Below are positions 35,605-48,512 of a DNA stretch of 64,000 nucleotides, in pieces. The translations under genes and the position numbers were made by a program. The stretch spans positions 6,429,462 through 6,493,461 of the forward strand of contig CM119268.1 in assembly GCA_051294375.1 (NCBI GenBank). Direction: 5' to 3'. The stretch's first letter is position 1; each line of letters starts with the position of its first letter. The DNA comes from Paraspadella gotoi (Eukaryota; Chaetognatha). The notes under the pieces are model-generated. The model did no database searches. It worked only from the letters and a program-made list of their open reading frames with translations, and was not told the DNA's origin.

Positions 35605-37168
35605 NNNNNNNNNNNNNNNNNNNNNNNNNNNNNNNNNNNNNNNNNNNNNNNNNNNNNNNNNNNNNNNNNNNNNNNNNNNNNNNNNNNNNNNNNNNNNNNN
35701 NNNNNNNNNNNNNNNNNNNNNNNNNNNNNNNNNNNNNNNNNNNNNNNNNNNNNNNNNNNNNNNNNNNNNNNNNNNNNNNNNNNNNNNNNNNNNNNNNNNN
35801 NNNNNNNNNNNNNNNNNNNNNNNNNNNNNNNNNNNNNNNNNNNNNNNNNNNNNNNNNNNNNAAAAAAAAAATTGAAAAAGAAAGAAAAATAAAAGGGAAA
35901 CTCGGAAGCGAAAGGAGATGAAGGGAGAAATGATGGTCGCCGACGCTTGAGGGAGTTGGGGAGGAGAGGGAGACGGGAGAGAGAGAGAGAGNNNNNNNNN
36001 NNNNNNNNNNNNNNNNAAAAAAAAAAGGAGCTAGAGATCACCAGGTTCGGATTTATGAGGAATTTTATTGAGACGCTTTCAACGAGATCCGCCATTTAAA
36101 CGAGAGGAATTAGAACCCTATGTTGATACGAGGCCTCCGACGCCGCCGTCGCTTCTTAGATCTCTGGTCCCAGCCTTTCTCCGGAATTTCTGGCCGCCTT
36201 GCGTGGTCGGTGTTAGCAGTTGGGTGCTTGTTAGTATTTTTAAGGAGATATATTTAAAGTAAGAAATCTGCTTCATTTGTTATCGACTCTCAGTTTTTTT
36301 TTCTAAGAAGTTTGGTTTATATGAATAAAGAACCAATTACAATATAAAAAATATCCATCATATCATTCATTGATAAAATAGGGCGAGCTTCGCTCTGACT
36401 TTAAACAGCCTACGGTATTTTAGGCCTGCCATCAAATGATTTTACATCATTAAATGAATAAAATAGTCCAAAATAAAAGACATTTTCGCCGCCGTTGTTC
36501 AGCAATGCTGATGGTCGGAAGCCTCACAGGAAAAATGACTGGGTGAGGGTCTTCCGTCGCGCCACCTTCTCGCGTTGTCTTCGCAACCATTTTATCTCTT
36601 TTGTCTTTCTCGCCGCCGCCTCGCCGCCGCTGCCGCCGCCGCCCTTGCCCCTACAAGAGGTTTACCAACCTTGGACCGGAAAGAACCCATAACCTCGGGT
36701 TTGACGCTTTTGGCCAACGACTGAACGAGACGATAGCGGCGATGGCGCCTACGAAAGAAAGCGGAAATGGGCGTCGACCGGCCGACGCTCTAAACGATGA
36801 GCGCCAACGCGACCGCCTACGCCCACCTTTTCTACTAAGTGACTCGGGCTGATGGTGACTGATGATGATGTCGATAACTATGAGATGATGATATGATTTG
36901 ATTATTAATAACGTAAAAAAAATTAGACGGTGATAATGATAAACATAATGATCATGATTCCATTTTGAATGATACTTAATGACGAGAAGAATTTGAATAA
37001 AACTCTCAAACACTTTGTTTACGATCCTAGATGCCTAATGGTTGAGTAAATAAATAATGAGAAAAATATTTTCATTAGCCAGACTTCACGCATTCTAATT
37101 TCATTTTCAAATTACTTACCTAAGTCGGCTGGTTCATATGCGATCCTTTGAGTCATTATTCTAAAATT

Positions 37169-37432
37169 TATTATGGCATACAGCGGGTTGCCTGTGATGC
37201 CCATTGGGATGTTGGCAATCTCACGTTGGCTTTTGGGGGCTTCAGCCCCTCAGTTGACGCCTCCTGTCACTGGCGGCGGTTACCCTAGGACGGTCTCGCT
37301 TTGCCACACGCAGATCGGAAGTTTTTGTGAAGTGAATGTGAAATGGAACGAACCGTTTGGAGAATTATACGTTCCCTACTCTCTGAGCCCATGATGGAAG
37401 TTGAGGCGATTGTGAATATACCGTCACAATAT
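37169..37432 (+). mobile_element. Interspersed repeat of about 245 bp, copy 2 (in false duplicate)
   Basis: Same element and flanks as at 35009-35256, with added indels. It is part of the assembly duplicate and not an independent insertion. Confidence 0.6.
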
Positions 37433-38160
37433 TTTTTACCTTTCAACTTCTCAATGTCCCAAATTAAAATAAAGTCGAGAATTTAAGTATTTACTAATTA
37501 TAGTACATTCAGACATTCAGTTCATCTCATTGTACAGTTTGTGACATACGTGACCAAACTATCGCAAAGAAATACCTTTTTATCGAACGGGTGGCTTACA
37601 GACGCCGACGCCCTCTTTTACCCAGCGGCGCCCCTGAACCACTCCAGTGGCTAGGCCGCATTTCTCTAGTCGCGGCGACGAGTTGAAAACGCCGGCGCTG
37701 CGAAGGCGAGAATAAAGTGATCAACAAAAAATGATAATGCAGATACACTTGTTTTCGAGAGAAAAAACAAATCATAAATCTCTCTCTCCTCTCTCCTCTC
37801 TCTCTCTCTCCTCTCGTCTCTCTCCTCATCTCTCTCATCTCTCTCTCTCCTCCTCTCTCTCTCTCTCTTCTCTGACGCGAACGCCAATCGCCCGACGGAC
37901 AATTTTAAATTTTTCTCTCTTAAGTATAAACGAAAAAATCGCCTGAGAATCGAGGAAATTAAAAAAAAACAAGGAGTTGAAAATATATATAATGGAGGAG
38001 CATAAATAAAAAACCGAGAAATTAAAAAAAAATTGAAAAAAGAATATATAATATATAATAAAAGGGAAACTCGAAGCGAAAGGAAGAGAAGGGAGAAATG
38101 ATGGTCGCCGTACGCTTGGACGGGAGTTGGGAGGAGAGGGAGACGGAGAGAGAGAGAGAG

Positions 38161-38283
38161 GTAGGAGAGGGAGAAGGAGGGAGGGAGGGAGACGAAGAGG
38201 GAGGATGGGGAGGAAGAGATGAGGGACAGCGAGAAAAGGAAAAATAAAAGTGAGGGAGGAAGAGAGAAAGAGAGAGACGAGAG

Positions 38284-38317
<34 letters not shown>

Positions 38318-39038
38318 AGAGAGAGAGACGAGGAGAGAGAGCGAGAAGAGAGAGAGAGAGAGAGGAAGGAAGAGGGACAAAGAGGTTGAGGGAGGGAGAG
38401 AAAGGGAAAGGAGAGAATAAAAAAGTAAGAATTAGAAAGAGGTACAGTGGAAAGAAAAGGGTTTTGCGGAAATAAAAGTTGGGGATGTAACATCCGGGTA
38501 TTTCTTGATAAAGAGAACGAAAAAGTTTTTTGCGGAAGAAGGAATGAGATTTTAAAGTGAGGAAGAAATGAGAGGGAAAGTTGTAATTGGCGAAAACTTT
38601 TAAAAACTCTTGCCAAGAAAGAGGGAGGAATTGTGAGTGGAGTGAGAGAGTGTTTCGGTGAAAGTTCACGGAGTTGGGGGTGAGTTAAATGATGATAATT
38701 GGAAAGAATGAGGAGAAGGAAAAGAAGAATATGGAAAGAGAAACAAACTTGAGTCATCAGGAAAAGAGAAATGACAGGAGAGAAGAGAAGGGGTTGAAGC
38801 GGGGCGGCAGAGGAGAGAAAGAGTGAGGAGGGGGAAATCAAGAAAGAACGGAGGGAAAATAGGAGGCGGGACGGAAAAAGAGTGCGCGAAGTATATGAGA
38901 GCAGAGAGAGTGGAATTTAAAGAAAATAAAGCAAAGAGAAAAGGCGGTCAAAGTGGCAAGTGAGAAAAGCGAGTGAGAGACGAAAAAGACAAAGTCGAGA
39001 GAGAAAGAGAAAGAGAGCAGAGAGAGGAGAGGAGAGAC

Positions 39039-39072
<34 letters not shown>

Positions 39073-39530
39073 ACGAGAGAAGAGAGAGAGAGAGAGAGAG
39101 GAGAGATGAGAGAGAGAGGAGACCAAAGCATGAGTGGACAAGCGCTGGCAGTGGGAGGTCGGGGGTTGGGAAGATTAGGGGAAGAGAGGAGCAGAGGAGA
39201 AGAATAGAGAGAGAGAGAAGAGAGAGAGGAGAGAGAGAGAGAAAGAGGATAGAAGAGAACTGAGAGAGATTTTAATTGTTTCCTCTCGCGTCATTTTATT
39301 CCCCCGTTTGGCATATACAAGCGACGCGGCCGAAGCTGGAGAGAGGAAGAAATGCGACAATGAAAAAAACAAATTCTTCGAGATAAAAATAAAATAAATT
39401 TAAAAAAAGCTAGAGAGAGAGCAGAGAAGACGAGAGAGAGAGAGAAAAGAGAGAGAAGAGAGAGAGAGAGAGAATATTCTTGCGCGTGAAAGAGAGAGAG
39501 ATATAACCCTGGACTTTTTCCCCACAACGT
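38161..39530. repeat. (GA)n-rich purine DNA
   Basis: Long interrupted (GA)n tracts (38270-38370, 39050-39120, 39200-39245, 39410-39475). All long frames here translate the repeat. Confidence 0.9.
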
Positions 39531-40620
39531 GCTTTTCTCAATGTTAGGTCGAAATCTATGGCTTTAGTTTTCAAAATTCATTTATTTAATTTAAATTAAA
39601 GTTATTGACTTTCTAAAACTAAATATATTTATAATCAAAGATTTTCTTTTGATATTTTTTCTATAAATCTTTCGCAATTCGCACGAGGAACTCCCGTCTT
39701 TCCAACCTTTTCTTTCGAAAGACTCGGACCCAACAACCGCGAAAGAGAGAATCCTCTGCGCCGCTCATTTGCATATGGCGAGTTTTAATTAGAATTATTA
39801 GATAGCAGCAGAGACCGGCGCGGGCCGCGGAGNNNNNNNNNNNNNNNNNNNNNNNNNNNNNNNNNNNNNNNNNNNNNNNNNNNNNNNNNNNNNNNNNNNN
39901 NNNNNNNNNNNNNNNNNNNNNNNNNNNNNNNNNNNNNNNNNNNNNNNNNNNNNNNNNNNNNNNNNNNNNNNNNNNNNNNNNNNNNNNNNNNNNNNNNNNN
40001 NNNNNNNNNNNNNNNNNNNNNNNNNNNNNNNNNNNNNNNNNNNNNNNNNNNNNNNNNNNNNNNNNNNNNNNNNNNNNNNNNNNNNNNNNNNNNNNNNNNN
40101 NNNNNNNNNNNNNNNNNNNNNNNNNNNNNNNNNNNNNNNNNNNNNNNNNNNNNNNNNNNNNNNNNNNNNNNNNNNNNNNNNNNNNNNNNNNNNNNNNNNN
40201 NNNNNNNNNNNNNAAAAAAGAGAGAAAACTCGGCGAGGAAAAGAAAGGAGATTTAAAGTGAAGAAGACAGGGAGAGAAAAGTATAAAAGGAAAAGGTTTG
40301 AAGAAAAAGAAGCGAAGGAAAAAGAGAAATTAGAAGACACAACTGGAGAAAATCATAAGAAGAGAGAAGAGAGAGATGAGAAAGAGAGAGAAGAGAAGAG
40401 AGAGAGAGATGAGACGAGAGCACGAGAGGAGAGAGAGAGAAAGAACAGTTTTATATTAAAAAAACACCATTTTTGACTTACACATCCTTACTCAGCATCC
40501 AAAACTCAACTCTTCCATTTTTAAACATTCAGCTTTGACTCAAGATTAACTTATTTTTCCTCACTCTAATCGCAGTAATCCGTTAACTTACTTTTCGATC
40601 TTTCTCGAATTTTTAACCGT
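39531..40620. other. AT-rich DNA, gap and purine tract, no gene seen
   Basis: Contains a 381-N gap (39833-40213) and an AGAGAGA-rich stretch to about 40445. Confidence 0.6.
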
Positions 40621-40639
40621 CTGGTGGACTAAAATCCAC

Positions 40640-40810
40640 CAATCGTTCATCAGCGGCCATTGGTGCCGGAGGTTCTCGCCCTGTGGTCGCCTAGCAGTTA
40701 AGAGGGAAGGGGCGCTAAACCCGCCTGTAGCATGGTGTTACTGCCTGTTCCGAAGCTCAGGGACTGCTTATATTGAACGGTTTTGTCACTAACACATAAC
40801 AATTATCACT
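40640..40810 (+). mobile_element. Possible tRNA-derived SINE-like fragment
   Basis: TAGCAGTTAAGAG (40692-40704), in a leucine- or serine-tRNA-like context, resembles a Pol III A box. TGTTCCGAAGCTC (40746-40758) is a poor B box with one extra base. No foldable tRNA, tail or target-site duplication is visible. A weak call. Confidence 0.2.
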
Positions 40811-40819
40811 GTCTCTTCA

Positions 40820-43190
40820 ACCGTATCATTTATTACCAAGTAGTGTATAAGGTAGAGGTATAAAGCCAGGTAGAAATGGTTTACAGTAATACGTTAAAAC
40901 ACGAAAAAAAAGTTATAAAATTTTTAATTTTTTTCTTTATTTTTTTAAAAAGTATTGTTGAAACAATTATAATAATTATAAAATCAGGACTTAAATTTTA
41001 AAAATGCTAAAACAAAAGATAAAAAAATATTCAGTGACAAAAATACGACAAAGGTTTTAACAAAAGACAACGAATAAGGCATCCTGTATCCTATATCCTA
41101 TAAAAAACGCTACATACATGACATTAAAATTGCAACGGATTTTATAAAAATTAATGACTGTACCAATTGTTATTTGTGCTTCACTTAAGGACTATGTGCC
41201 GAGCACAAATGATCACAATAGTTGTGACAAGGATTTACAAAAGCCATACTTTTACCGGTCTGATCTTTTGTTGAAAATTCCCAAGGATAGAACGGCCCCT
41301 ATTGAAAGATCAAAAAACAAAAGTAAAAGACAAAAACAAATGAAGGATTTTTACTACGTCAACGAGTAATATAATCATAAACGGATACCAGACAAAAGTT
41401 TTAAATTATTGACCACCAACAAATTTATACTAATTGAAATAAATCCAGTCCCGAAGCTAATAAAAATAATGGCTGATTTTGATACTTACTTCCCAAGCTA
41501 ACAAAGCATTACAGAAAGATTTCCGAGCGCAGTCTAGTTAAAAAATCTACACGAGTAATAAAATAGAAAGAAGAAAAATAGAAATAAATATAGAAAGAAA
41601 GTAAGAAAGGAAGAATAAAAGATAAAAAGAGAGAAAAGATGTACGAAAGGGTTTGGCAGATGGAGTTCGGAGGGAAAAAAAAGAGAGATAGAGTCTTAGA
41701 GAGACAGGAGGGAGAAGAGAGACGAGAAAGAGACGAGAAGATGAGACGAGATGAGAGAGAGAGAGAGAGAAAATATGAATAGAAAATGTAGAAGGATGAA
41801 AACTCTAAAAATACAGGTGGGAAAAAAAAAGGAGGAGAAAAGGAATGGAGGAGAAAGAAGGCTTACCGAGGTAAAGACAAGTAAGGAAAAACAAAAAAGT
41901 AAAACAACAACAACAACAACAAAAAAAGGAAAAAAAGAAAGAAGGGGGAGAAGGAAAAAAAATTGGGAAAAGGAGAGAGAGCGAAGGGGAACAGAAAAAG
42001 AAGATCGGAATAAGAACAAGAACAAGAACAAAAACATTCAAAGGAGTAGAACGTGGAAATGACGACGACAACAACAACAACGACGACCCCAGCGGGATGG
42101 ATAGAAGGAATTCGGAGATTGAGGGGGGGAGAAGACGAGACGGGAGGAAAGAAGGAGTAAAGGGAGGAAACGAAAGGTTTTTGGACGAGGAGGAGGGTCG
42201 CGAGGGAGGAAAAGAAGTGGAGGAAGAAGAGTCTCTGCATGCAAATAAGTTTGGAACCGAAGGCGGAGGAGGAGGAGGAGGAGGAGGAAGAGGAGGAGGA
42301 AGGGGGCGAAGCGGCGAAGAATAAGGGGAACACGTGTCGCGAATGCGAATTCAACGCAGAAGCGAAAAATGGAAGAATTTTTGGTGAATTGGGAGGAAGT
42401 AGCGGAGAAGGGGAGAGAGGGAGAGAGGGAGGGGACAAGTGGAAGACTGGGTAGAGGGGATGAAAAAATGTCGAGGGAACAAAGGATCTGGGATAATTAA
42501 AATGTTACAATAGATTATTTTAATTCAACGCAAAACGTCAAAAGGTTTTTTTTTTGACCAAGTGTCGCTTCAACTTCCGGAAAAGTGAAAAGAAGGAAAA
42601 GAATTTTCGGCGGCGAAGGAATTTAAATAATGACGGAAAAATTAGAAAGACATAGGATGGTAAGTGATAGAGAGGAATGGGAGGGTAAGTGGGAGGGTAA
42701 GTTTAGGACAGGGAGGGTAGTGCGAAGGGGAAGTGAGAGAGGGAGGCGCAGCGGTCAAAGTGGGAGAGCAGTTGAGAGGAAGAGGTGGGGGAGAGGGCAG
42801 AGGAAAGATGGAGGATGGACGGGGAAGGGAGGAAAAGAAGAAGAAGAAGAAGAAGAAGGAAGAAGAAGAAGAGAAAGAAGAAAGAAGCAAGAGAAGAAGA
42901 AGAAACAGAAACATAGGAGGAGATAAAATAAAACTCTTGATGTTGAAGTTTGTGGGAATCGAGTAGCGAGAGTTGAACGACATGTAGAGAGAAAGAAAGC
43001 TAAATTGTGTATAAATAAAAACTGGGAAATTGTGCTATAAAATAAAAAAAATTAAAAAAATATATATCACGAAAGAAAAAAAAATTGTTCGCTTCGCAAA
43101 AAGTTTTGGGCTAAAAAAAAAAGAAGTAGGGAGGCTGACTGTGACGTCTGGAAGGACGGGGACGCGCGACTTTCATTCTTTAGTCACTTC
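40820..43190. other. AT-rich and GGA/GAA-rich DNA, no gene seen
   Basis: AT-rich to about 41580, then AGAAAG-, GGA- and GAAGAA-rich purine DNA (41690-42920). The long frames follow the purine tracts and lack other signals. Confidence 0.6.
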
Positions 43191-43193
43191 ACG

Positions 43194-43321
<128 letters not shown>

Positions 43322-43731
43322 TTTTCTTTTTACTATCATCTCCTTTTCCCTTCTCCACAAACAATTCTATTCCCTCTCTCTGTCACTTCTCTTTCTAAAG
43401 TCCCTGGCCAATGGATTTAAGGTTTATTCATTAAGTTCCACCATAAACCCTCGGGTTTTTTATTTTAATGAAGGGGGTATGAAATACTACCGCTACAATC
43501 GGTAATTTATACATAAAATGTATAATTAGTCAATTTAGACACATACAGTACCGCTGGATAATATTCCATTGAAAACCTAAAATTGTCAGAAACGGTTTCG
43601 TGGGAACTTTGGAAATTGCAGAATCTTTCGGTTGCCAGCTTTGCCAACTTGGATCGAGGGGATACCCTCTTGAAAGTTTCTGTCATTCTGTCATCTTTTT
43701 CACAATATTGTCATTGTCCCTAAAAAGTCGC

Positions 43732-43950
43732 CGTCGTAATCGTCGTCATCGTCTACCGTCACCGTCATTGTCTTCGTAATCTCCCACGTTGTCATCGTAA
43801 TCGTCATCGTTGCAAATGGTCATCGTCACTGTCGTCTTTGTCATCGTCTTTCTCATAAGCCACGTCTTTGTCATTGTCATCCTCCTCTTCACCCTTGTCA
43901 TCATCATCGTCTCCCACGTCTTCGTCATCGTCGTCTTCCATTGGCACAAT
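43732..43950. repeat. Degenerate (GTC/ATC)n tract with acidic minus-strand reading
   Basis: Imperfect CGTCAT-type triplets. On the minus strand one frame gives Asp/Glu/Lys-rich sequence (43804-43950) beginning PMEDDDDEDVGDDDDDKGEEE. MYT1 proteins have an acidic region before fingers 2-3, so this could be part of an upstream exon, but (GAC)n tracts are frequent in this genome and no splice sites stand out. Confidence 0.4.
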
Positions 43951-44052
43951 CTTCATAAATCTCCGGGCGCCTCGACGTTTTAACGGCGCCGAGTCGACGA
44001 TTCCAAAGGAGAATCTTCCGCTCGCGCGACGCCACATCCGGGGGAGGAGCAC

Positions 44053-44275
44053 CAATGATGGGGAAGATCTTTGGAGGCGCGAAAATTGATGGGGAAGACT
44101 CTTTGGAGTAGCGAGTTTGATGGGGAAGACTGTTTGAGAGAGCGGAAGTGATGGGGCAAACTCTTTGGAGGCGCGAAAATTGATGGGGAAGACTCTCTGG
44201 AGGTACGAGTTTGATGGGGAAATGATGGGTTAGATCTTTGGAGTTTGATGGCGAAGACTCTGTGAACGTGATGTA
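44053..44275. repeat. Minisatellite, unit about 31-34 bp
   Basis: About seven degenerate units starting GATGGGGAAGACTCTTTGGA, several followed by GGCGCGAAAATT or GCGAGTTT. Confidence 0.85.
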
Positions 44276-44495
44276 GCTTGATGCCGAATTCCTCTAATTC
44301 ATGCCTGACAAAGCTGATTCCTGAATCATCTTTAAACCCAAAACTCTTGAGGAAAGCAGAAAACCTTTCATCCCTCGAAGAAGGAGATAAAGACGTCGGC
44401 CCTGAGTATCGAGACATCCGGGGGACATCCGGGGGACATCCGCGGGTCATCCGGGAGGCGAGAAGTAATAATCCTGAGCTGAGTCTGTCGCAGAG

Positions 44496-44549
44496 AATGA
44501 AGAAGAGCTCGACTCGGAAAAGGAAAATGGCGTCACGAGCGATGAACGT
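44496..44549 (+). CDS. Candidate small exon
   Basis: Acceptor TCTGTCGCAG and donor GAAC|GTAAGT enclose a frame reading NEEELDSEKENGVTSDE, coding-like acidic sequence on the plus strand. No partner exon was found. Confidence 0.2.
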
Positions 44550-44579
44550 AAGTTGTTGATTACTAGATTAACTTTGTGC

Positions 44580-46085
44580 AATATGTGTAACTGTAAGATA
44601 CGAATTTTTTAAATTTCCCTTCGAATAATATACCGGCGATAATTTTAAATATTAATATTTCTATATTTTAGGATTAATCTAGACACACACACAAAAGTCT
44701 ATGAGCCGAATTGTGACGGAGTTGTGAGAATGCGACGCGCGATCTCTGAGCGGTTCGATCGCTTCTCACTCGAAGCGAAAATCGCTTCCGCTTCCGAGTC
44801 TCTCTGACTCTCTCTCACTAGTCGAAGAGACGAAGCTCGCTAATCGCCGACTCGCGTCAAAGTCCAAAATCAATAAAAAGGTAAAAAAAAAGGGAGAGAG
44901 ATAGAGAGGGAGACACCGAGTCGAGAAAAAAAAAGGCGTTTTATTTACAAAGTCTCGCGCTAAAGCCAGTAAATGTTGGGAGCGGTCCCCAGCGGGGCCA
45001 GCCGGTGACCTCGTGACCTCTCACGTCAATCCACAATTTTCAAAACTCTGAAGAGAAAAAAAAAAGGAGAGAGAAAAAAAAAACTCCTCATCAACATTCT
45101 AACCCTTCGCTCGCTTCGTCCCTTTCCACTTTCTTTCCTTTTCTTTCCTTTCTTCTCTTTCTTTTCTTTCCTTTCATCTCTTTCCTTTCTCTCGCTCTTC
45201 GTCCCTTTCCACTTTCTTTCTTTTTCTTTCCCTCTTCTTTCCTCTCTTTCCTTTCTCTCGCTCTTCGTCCCTTTCCACTTTCTTTCCTTGCCTTTCTTTT
45301 CCTCCTTCACTTTCCTTTCTTTCTCCTCGCTCCTCGTCACTTTCCACTTTCCCTTTTTCCTCTCTTTTCTTAGTTTCTTTTCTTTCCTTCCTTCTCTTTC
45401 TAATTTTTTTCGGGCCTCGTTTCTTTCCACTTTCTATCTTTTTTTTTTCTTCACTCATTCCTCACCTCCTTCTTCCCCGGGAAAGGGGTCCTCTGCAGCA
45501 ATCGCCCTCTTGCCCCTTCTTCCCCTCTCACCCTCCCCATCTCCCCTTCCACTAATTCCGATCACGAACAATGCCCAATAATATACCAACCAAGTTTCGG
45601 CCCCTTTTCACCCGCTGACTCTAAACCGCTTTGTGTATACCACCCGCTCAGACATCGGTCTCTGACCAGAGTCGTTTCAAGACCGTCCCATTCTCTCTCC
45701 CCGTCCGCTCGGCTCCTCCATTTCCCGTCCCCCGGGGCGGGGTCACGTACCTCTAACCCCCACCACTCCCACCACACCCACCACTCCCGCCTCTCATCCC
45801 CCTTCTTCACCGGCTCATCAAGTTTTCTCCTCAGCACTCGAACTAATTTAGCACGGGGTGACCTTCGGGCTTCGGCCACCATTTCAATCGTTGGCTTAAC
45901 AACAACAATCGCCGCTCTTTTTTTTTTCGGTTCTTTTTCTCTCTAGAGCGAGTCCGTCCGTCCCTCGGTACGTCCGTCCGTCATTTCGAGAAGAAACTGA
46001 CTACATACGTACGTACACGCGGACATTACGTATTCTGAAGGAAAAATCGGTTAAACTTTAGTATTCTTTGTCTCTTTCTTTTTTC
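44580..46085. other. Mixed GC-rich and pyrimidine-rich DNA, no firm gene
   Basis: Includes an inverted repeat GAAGCGA-AAA-TCGCTTC (about 44774), CTTTCC-rich tandem sequence (45110-45440) and a GC-rich stretch (45470-45890) with an ATG-initiated minus-strand frame that I do not trust. Confidence 0.5.
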
Positions 46086-46168
46086 TTTCTTTTTTGCTTT
46101 CTTTCTTTCTTTCTTTCTTTCCTTCCATCTTTCCTTTTTTTTTCTGTTTTTCTCACTTTTTCTTTCCT

Positions 46169-46224
<56 letters not shown>

Positions 46225-46240
46225 TTCCTCTTTCTTTCTT
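46086..46240. repeat. (TTTC)n microsatellite
   Basis: Two TTTC arrays, the longer at about 46170-46225. Confidence 0.95.
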
Positions 46241-46946
46241 TCGCCCTTTCTCTTTTTCGTGCTGAAAACTTTATTCCATTACAATACAACACGACGATTT
46301 TTCGATATTCGCAGGTCGCAAACGCGTTATCAAAAACCGTTTTTTTCAAAGTTACAAAATGGCCTCACGTTCGAATCATCGGTTGAATATCCGTATTATC
46401 GCATGCGACCATATTGACGATTTTTTTCGAATTGCCCATCGTTCGTCGTCGTCGTTTGTTGTTCGCTCTTGTCCATCACGCTATGATCTGATTATTTCCA
46501 GGACTTACCTTAGAGAGAGAAGACGAGAGAGAGAGGCCTGAGCAGAGAGAGAGAGAGATGAGAGAGAGGAGAGAGAGATGATGAGACGAGAGACGAGAGA
46601 GACAGTGAGAGAGAGAGAGAGGCAGCGCTTTCTCGCTTTGCGTGTTTACGAACGGCATGCCAAAGCCAGGGTGTATATTCAATTTTCTGGAAGTATGAAT
46701 TTTTATTTTTGGCTTTCGGTTTCTTTGGCTTCTTGACAGTATAAAAGCTAAGTTCTTTTTAATTCAAGATATAAACAAAGTGTTGCGATTACTATGAAAC
46801 TTATTTAACGCTAAATTTGTTTTTAAATTTTTCTCAGCTTAAATTGACTCTTTTTCCTTCTAAAAATAAAAGTAGCTTGAGTAAGGCATATTAACGCTAC
46901 TTAGTTTCACTTTCGTAAACCCAGATAAATGATTACCGAATGCTTC

Positions 46947-47190
46947 TATTATGGCAACAGCCGGGTTGCCTGTGATGCCCCATTGGATGTGGCATTCACT
47001 GTTGGCTTTGGGGGCTTCCGCATCCTCAGTGACGCCTCCAGTCACTGGCGGGCGTTACCCTAGGAGGGTCTCGGTTTGCCAACGCAGAGGGAAGTCGTCA
47101 AGACCTAGTGGATGAACACTACGCCTGGGATTGGTCGGAGGCCCTGAACGATGGTGGACGTGAGGGGCTGTAATATACCGCCACACTATA
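46947..47190 (+). mobile_element. Interspersed repeat of about 245 bp, copy 3 (independent insertion)
   Basis: Shares the TATTATGGCA start, the GGGTTGCCTGTGATGCC core, CAGTGACGCCTCC, ACCCTAGGA and the TATACCG end with copy 1, but has unrelated flanks and a different stretch at about 47090-47150. This makes it a true dispersed repeat. The ends are imperfect inverted repeats (TATTATGGC against TATAGTGTGGC). Confidence 0.65.
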
Positions 47191-48500
47191 TAATAAAATT
47201 AACAATACTGACCACTGGTGTGACCAGTAACTTCTAGTTATCTCAAAAAAATTTCTTTTTTCCTTCTATTACTAGATCGATTTTCAATGAAACTTTTTGA
47301 ATTAGTTCATTGGGTTGTTGCACTGAAGCTTTTAAATATTTATTAATATATAACAAATGAAAATAATTTTTTTTTAATTTTTATTTTTTAAGAACGGATT
47401 CCTATAGAGCTTGAAAAGTTAAATGAAAGATATTACTACAATTTTTAAAAATTTTGATAATAAATTGGTTAAAAATAGAAAAAGCCTTAAAAAATACTCA
47501 TCATCATTGGCCGAATTTTATGGTTTTTTAAAATTGGCTACCAAATTTTTATCAATAAATCAAACAAATTTTAAAAAGTTGTATCAATAACCTTTATCTA
47601 ACTTTTAACACTCTAACAGAATAATTAAAAAAAATTGAAAAATTAAAAAAAAATTTTCAACTTTATATAGTAATAAAATAATCTTTAAATGCTTTCGTGC
47701 GCTAATCAATAAGATAAATTTTTAAAATTATTTTTATTTTCATATTCTCTAACAGTCACTTAACCATTATTTATTTGAGAGACCTTCTAGTTTTCAACCA
47801 GGTTAATGACAGCTAGCTTGCATTCGTTTTTCCAACCGATGGTCACTGGTCAGAATCGATTTTCTATCTCTTTCTCAAAATTAAAAAAGGCTTCTTTTCG
47901 GTGACAAGTAAAGCTTTTTTTTTTCGTTTAATGACAAGGATAAAAAAATAAGTAAAAAGAAATTAACAAATACATTTGGCAAAATAATGAATCACCAATA
48001 TACCGAATTATACCATGATTCTTTTACAACGGTGGTTTCGTGTGTTTGTGTGTTATTTGGTTTGTAGTTGTTGCTGTTGTCCAGTTAATGCTGATAACTG
48101 TATGTACAATACGTCGGTAATCACATTAATAACAATTTTTTTTTCAGGGAGGGGAAAGGAGTGTGGGAGGGGAGCCGTTCATTCATTCATTCATTCATTC
48201 ATTCATTACAAAAAGCTCATTCATTCAAACGTTCGTATGAATTGACTCAACGCAAAACGATTTCAATTTTAGTCACAAACTTTGGCTGAACAAGTTTTTC
48301 TCTCTCTCTTTTTTTTTCTCAAAATCCGGTTAAAAAATAAAAGAGTTCACGATCAGGACTCGAGTTTAACATACTTTATGCCATAACACTGTATGCATGA
48401 GACTGTATGCATTTAAAACATAGAGAAATTAGAGCGTTCAACCGGAGACAGGATACATAATTTACAGTACGAATCCAAAAAACGTGCCGACTACCACGTA
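47191..48500. other. AT-rich DNA, no gene seen
   Basis: AT-rich with a short (CATT)n array at 48178-48209. Confidence 0.6.
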
Positions 48501-48512
48501 GTATATCGAGCG

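Larger units (their letters stand above)
33921..38160. repeat. Second false tandem duplication (33921-35604 repeated at about 36040-37785)
   Basis: The first copy, 33921-35604, ends at a 257-N gap. A fragment (35862-35991) matching 38021-38160 follows, then a 25-N gap (35992-36016), then a noisy second copy from about 36040 with frequent single-base indels. That copy continues through the missing sequence (37786-38020) into 38021-38160. The arrangement is identical to that at 9.5-18.9 kb and best explained by gap filling with uncorrected long reads. Confidence 0.88.

Noticed and set aside
37666-38841. 391-codon minus-strand frame rich in Ser/Leu/Phe
   Set aside because: Entirely due to (GA)n purine DNA read on the other strand; it crosses the duplicate junction and changes frame freely.
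40692-40758. A functional tRNA gene
   Set aside because: An A-box-like stretch is present, but the B box is defective and no cloverleaf with acceptor stem can be formed.
43980-44450. 156-codon minus-strand frame ending in CSSPGCGVARAED
   Set aside because: CSSPGC looked like the start of a MYT1 finger, but the remaining ligands are absent and most of the frame is the 31-34 bp minisatellite.
45562-45882. ATG-initiated minus-strand frame in GC-rich DNA
   Set aside because: The Trp-rich stretch derives from GGTGGGAGTGG repeats; no homology and no following exon.
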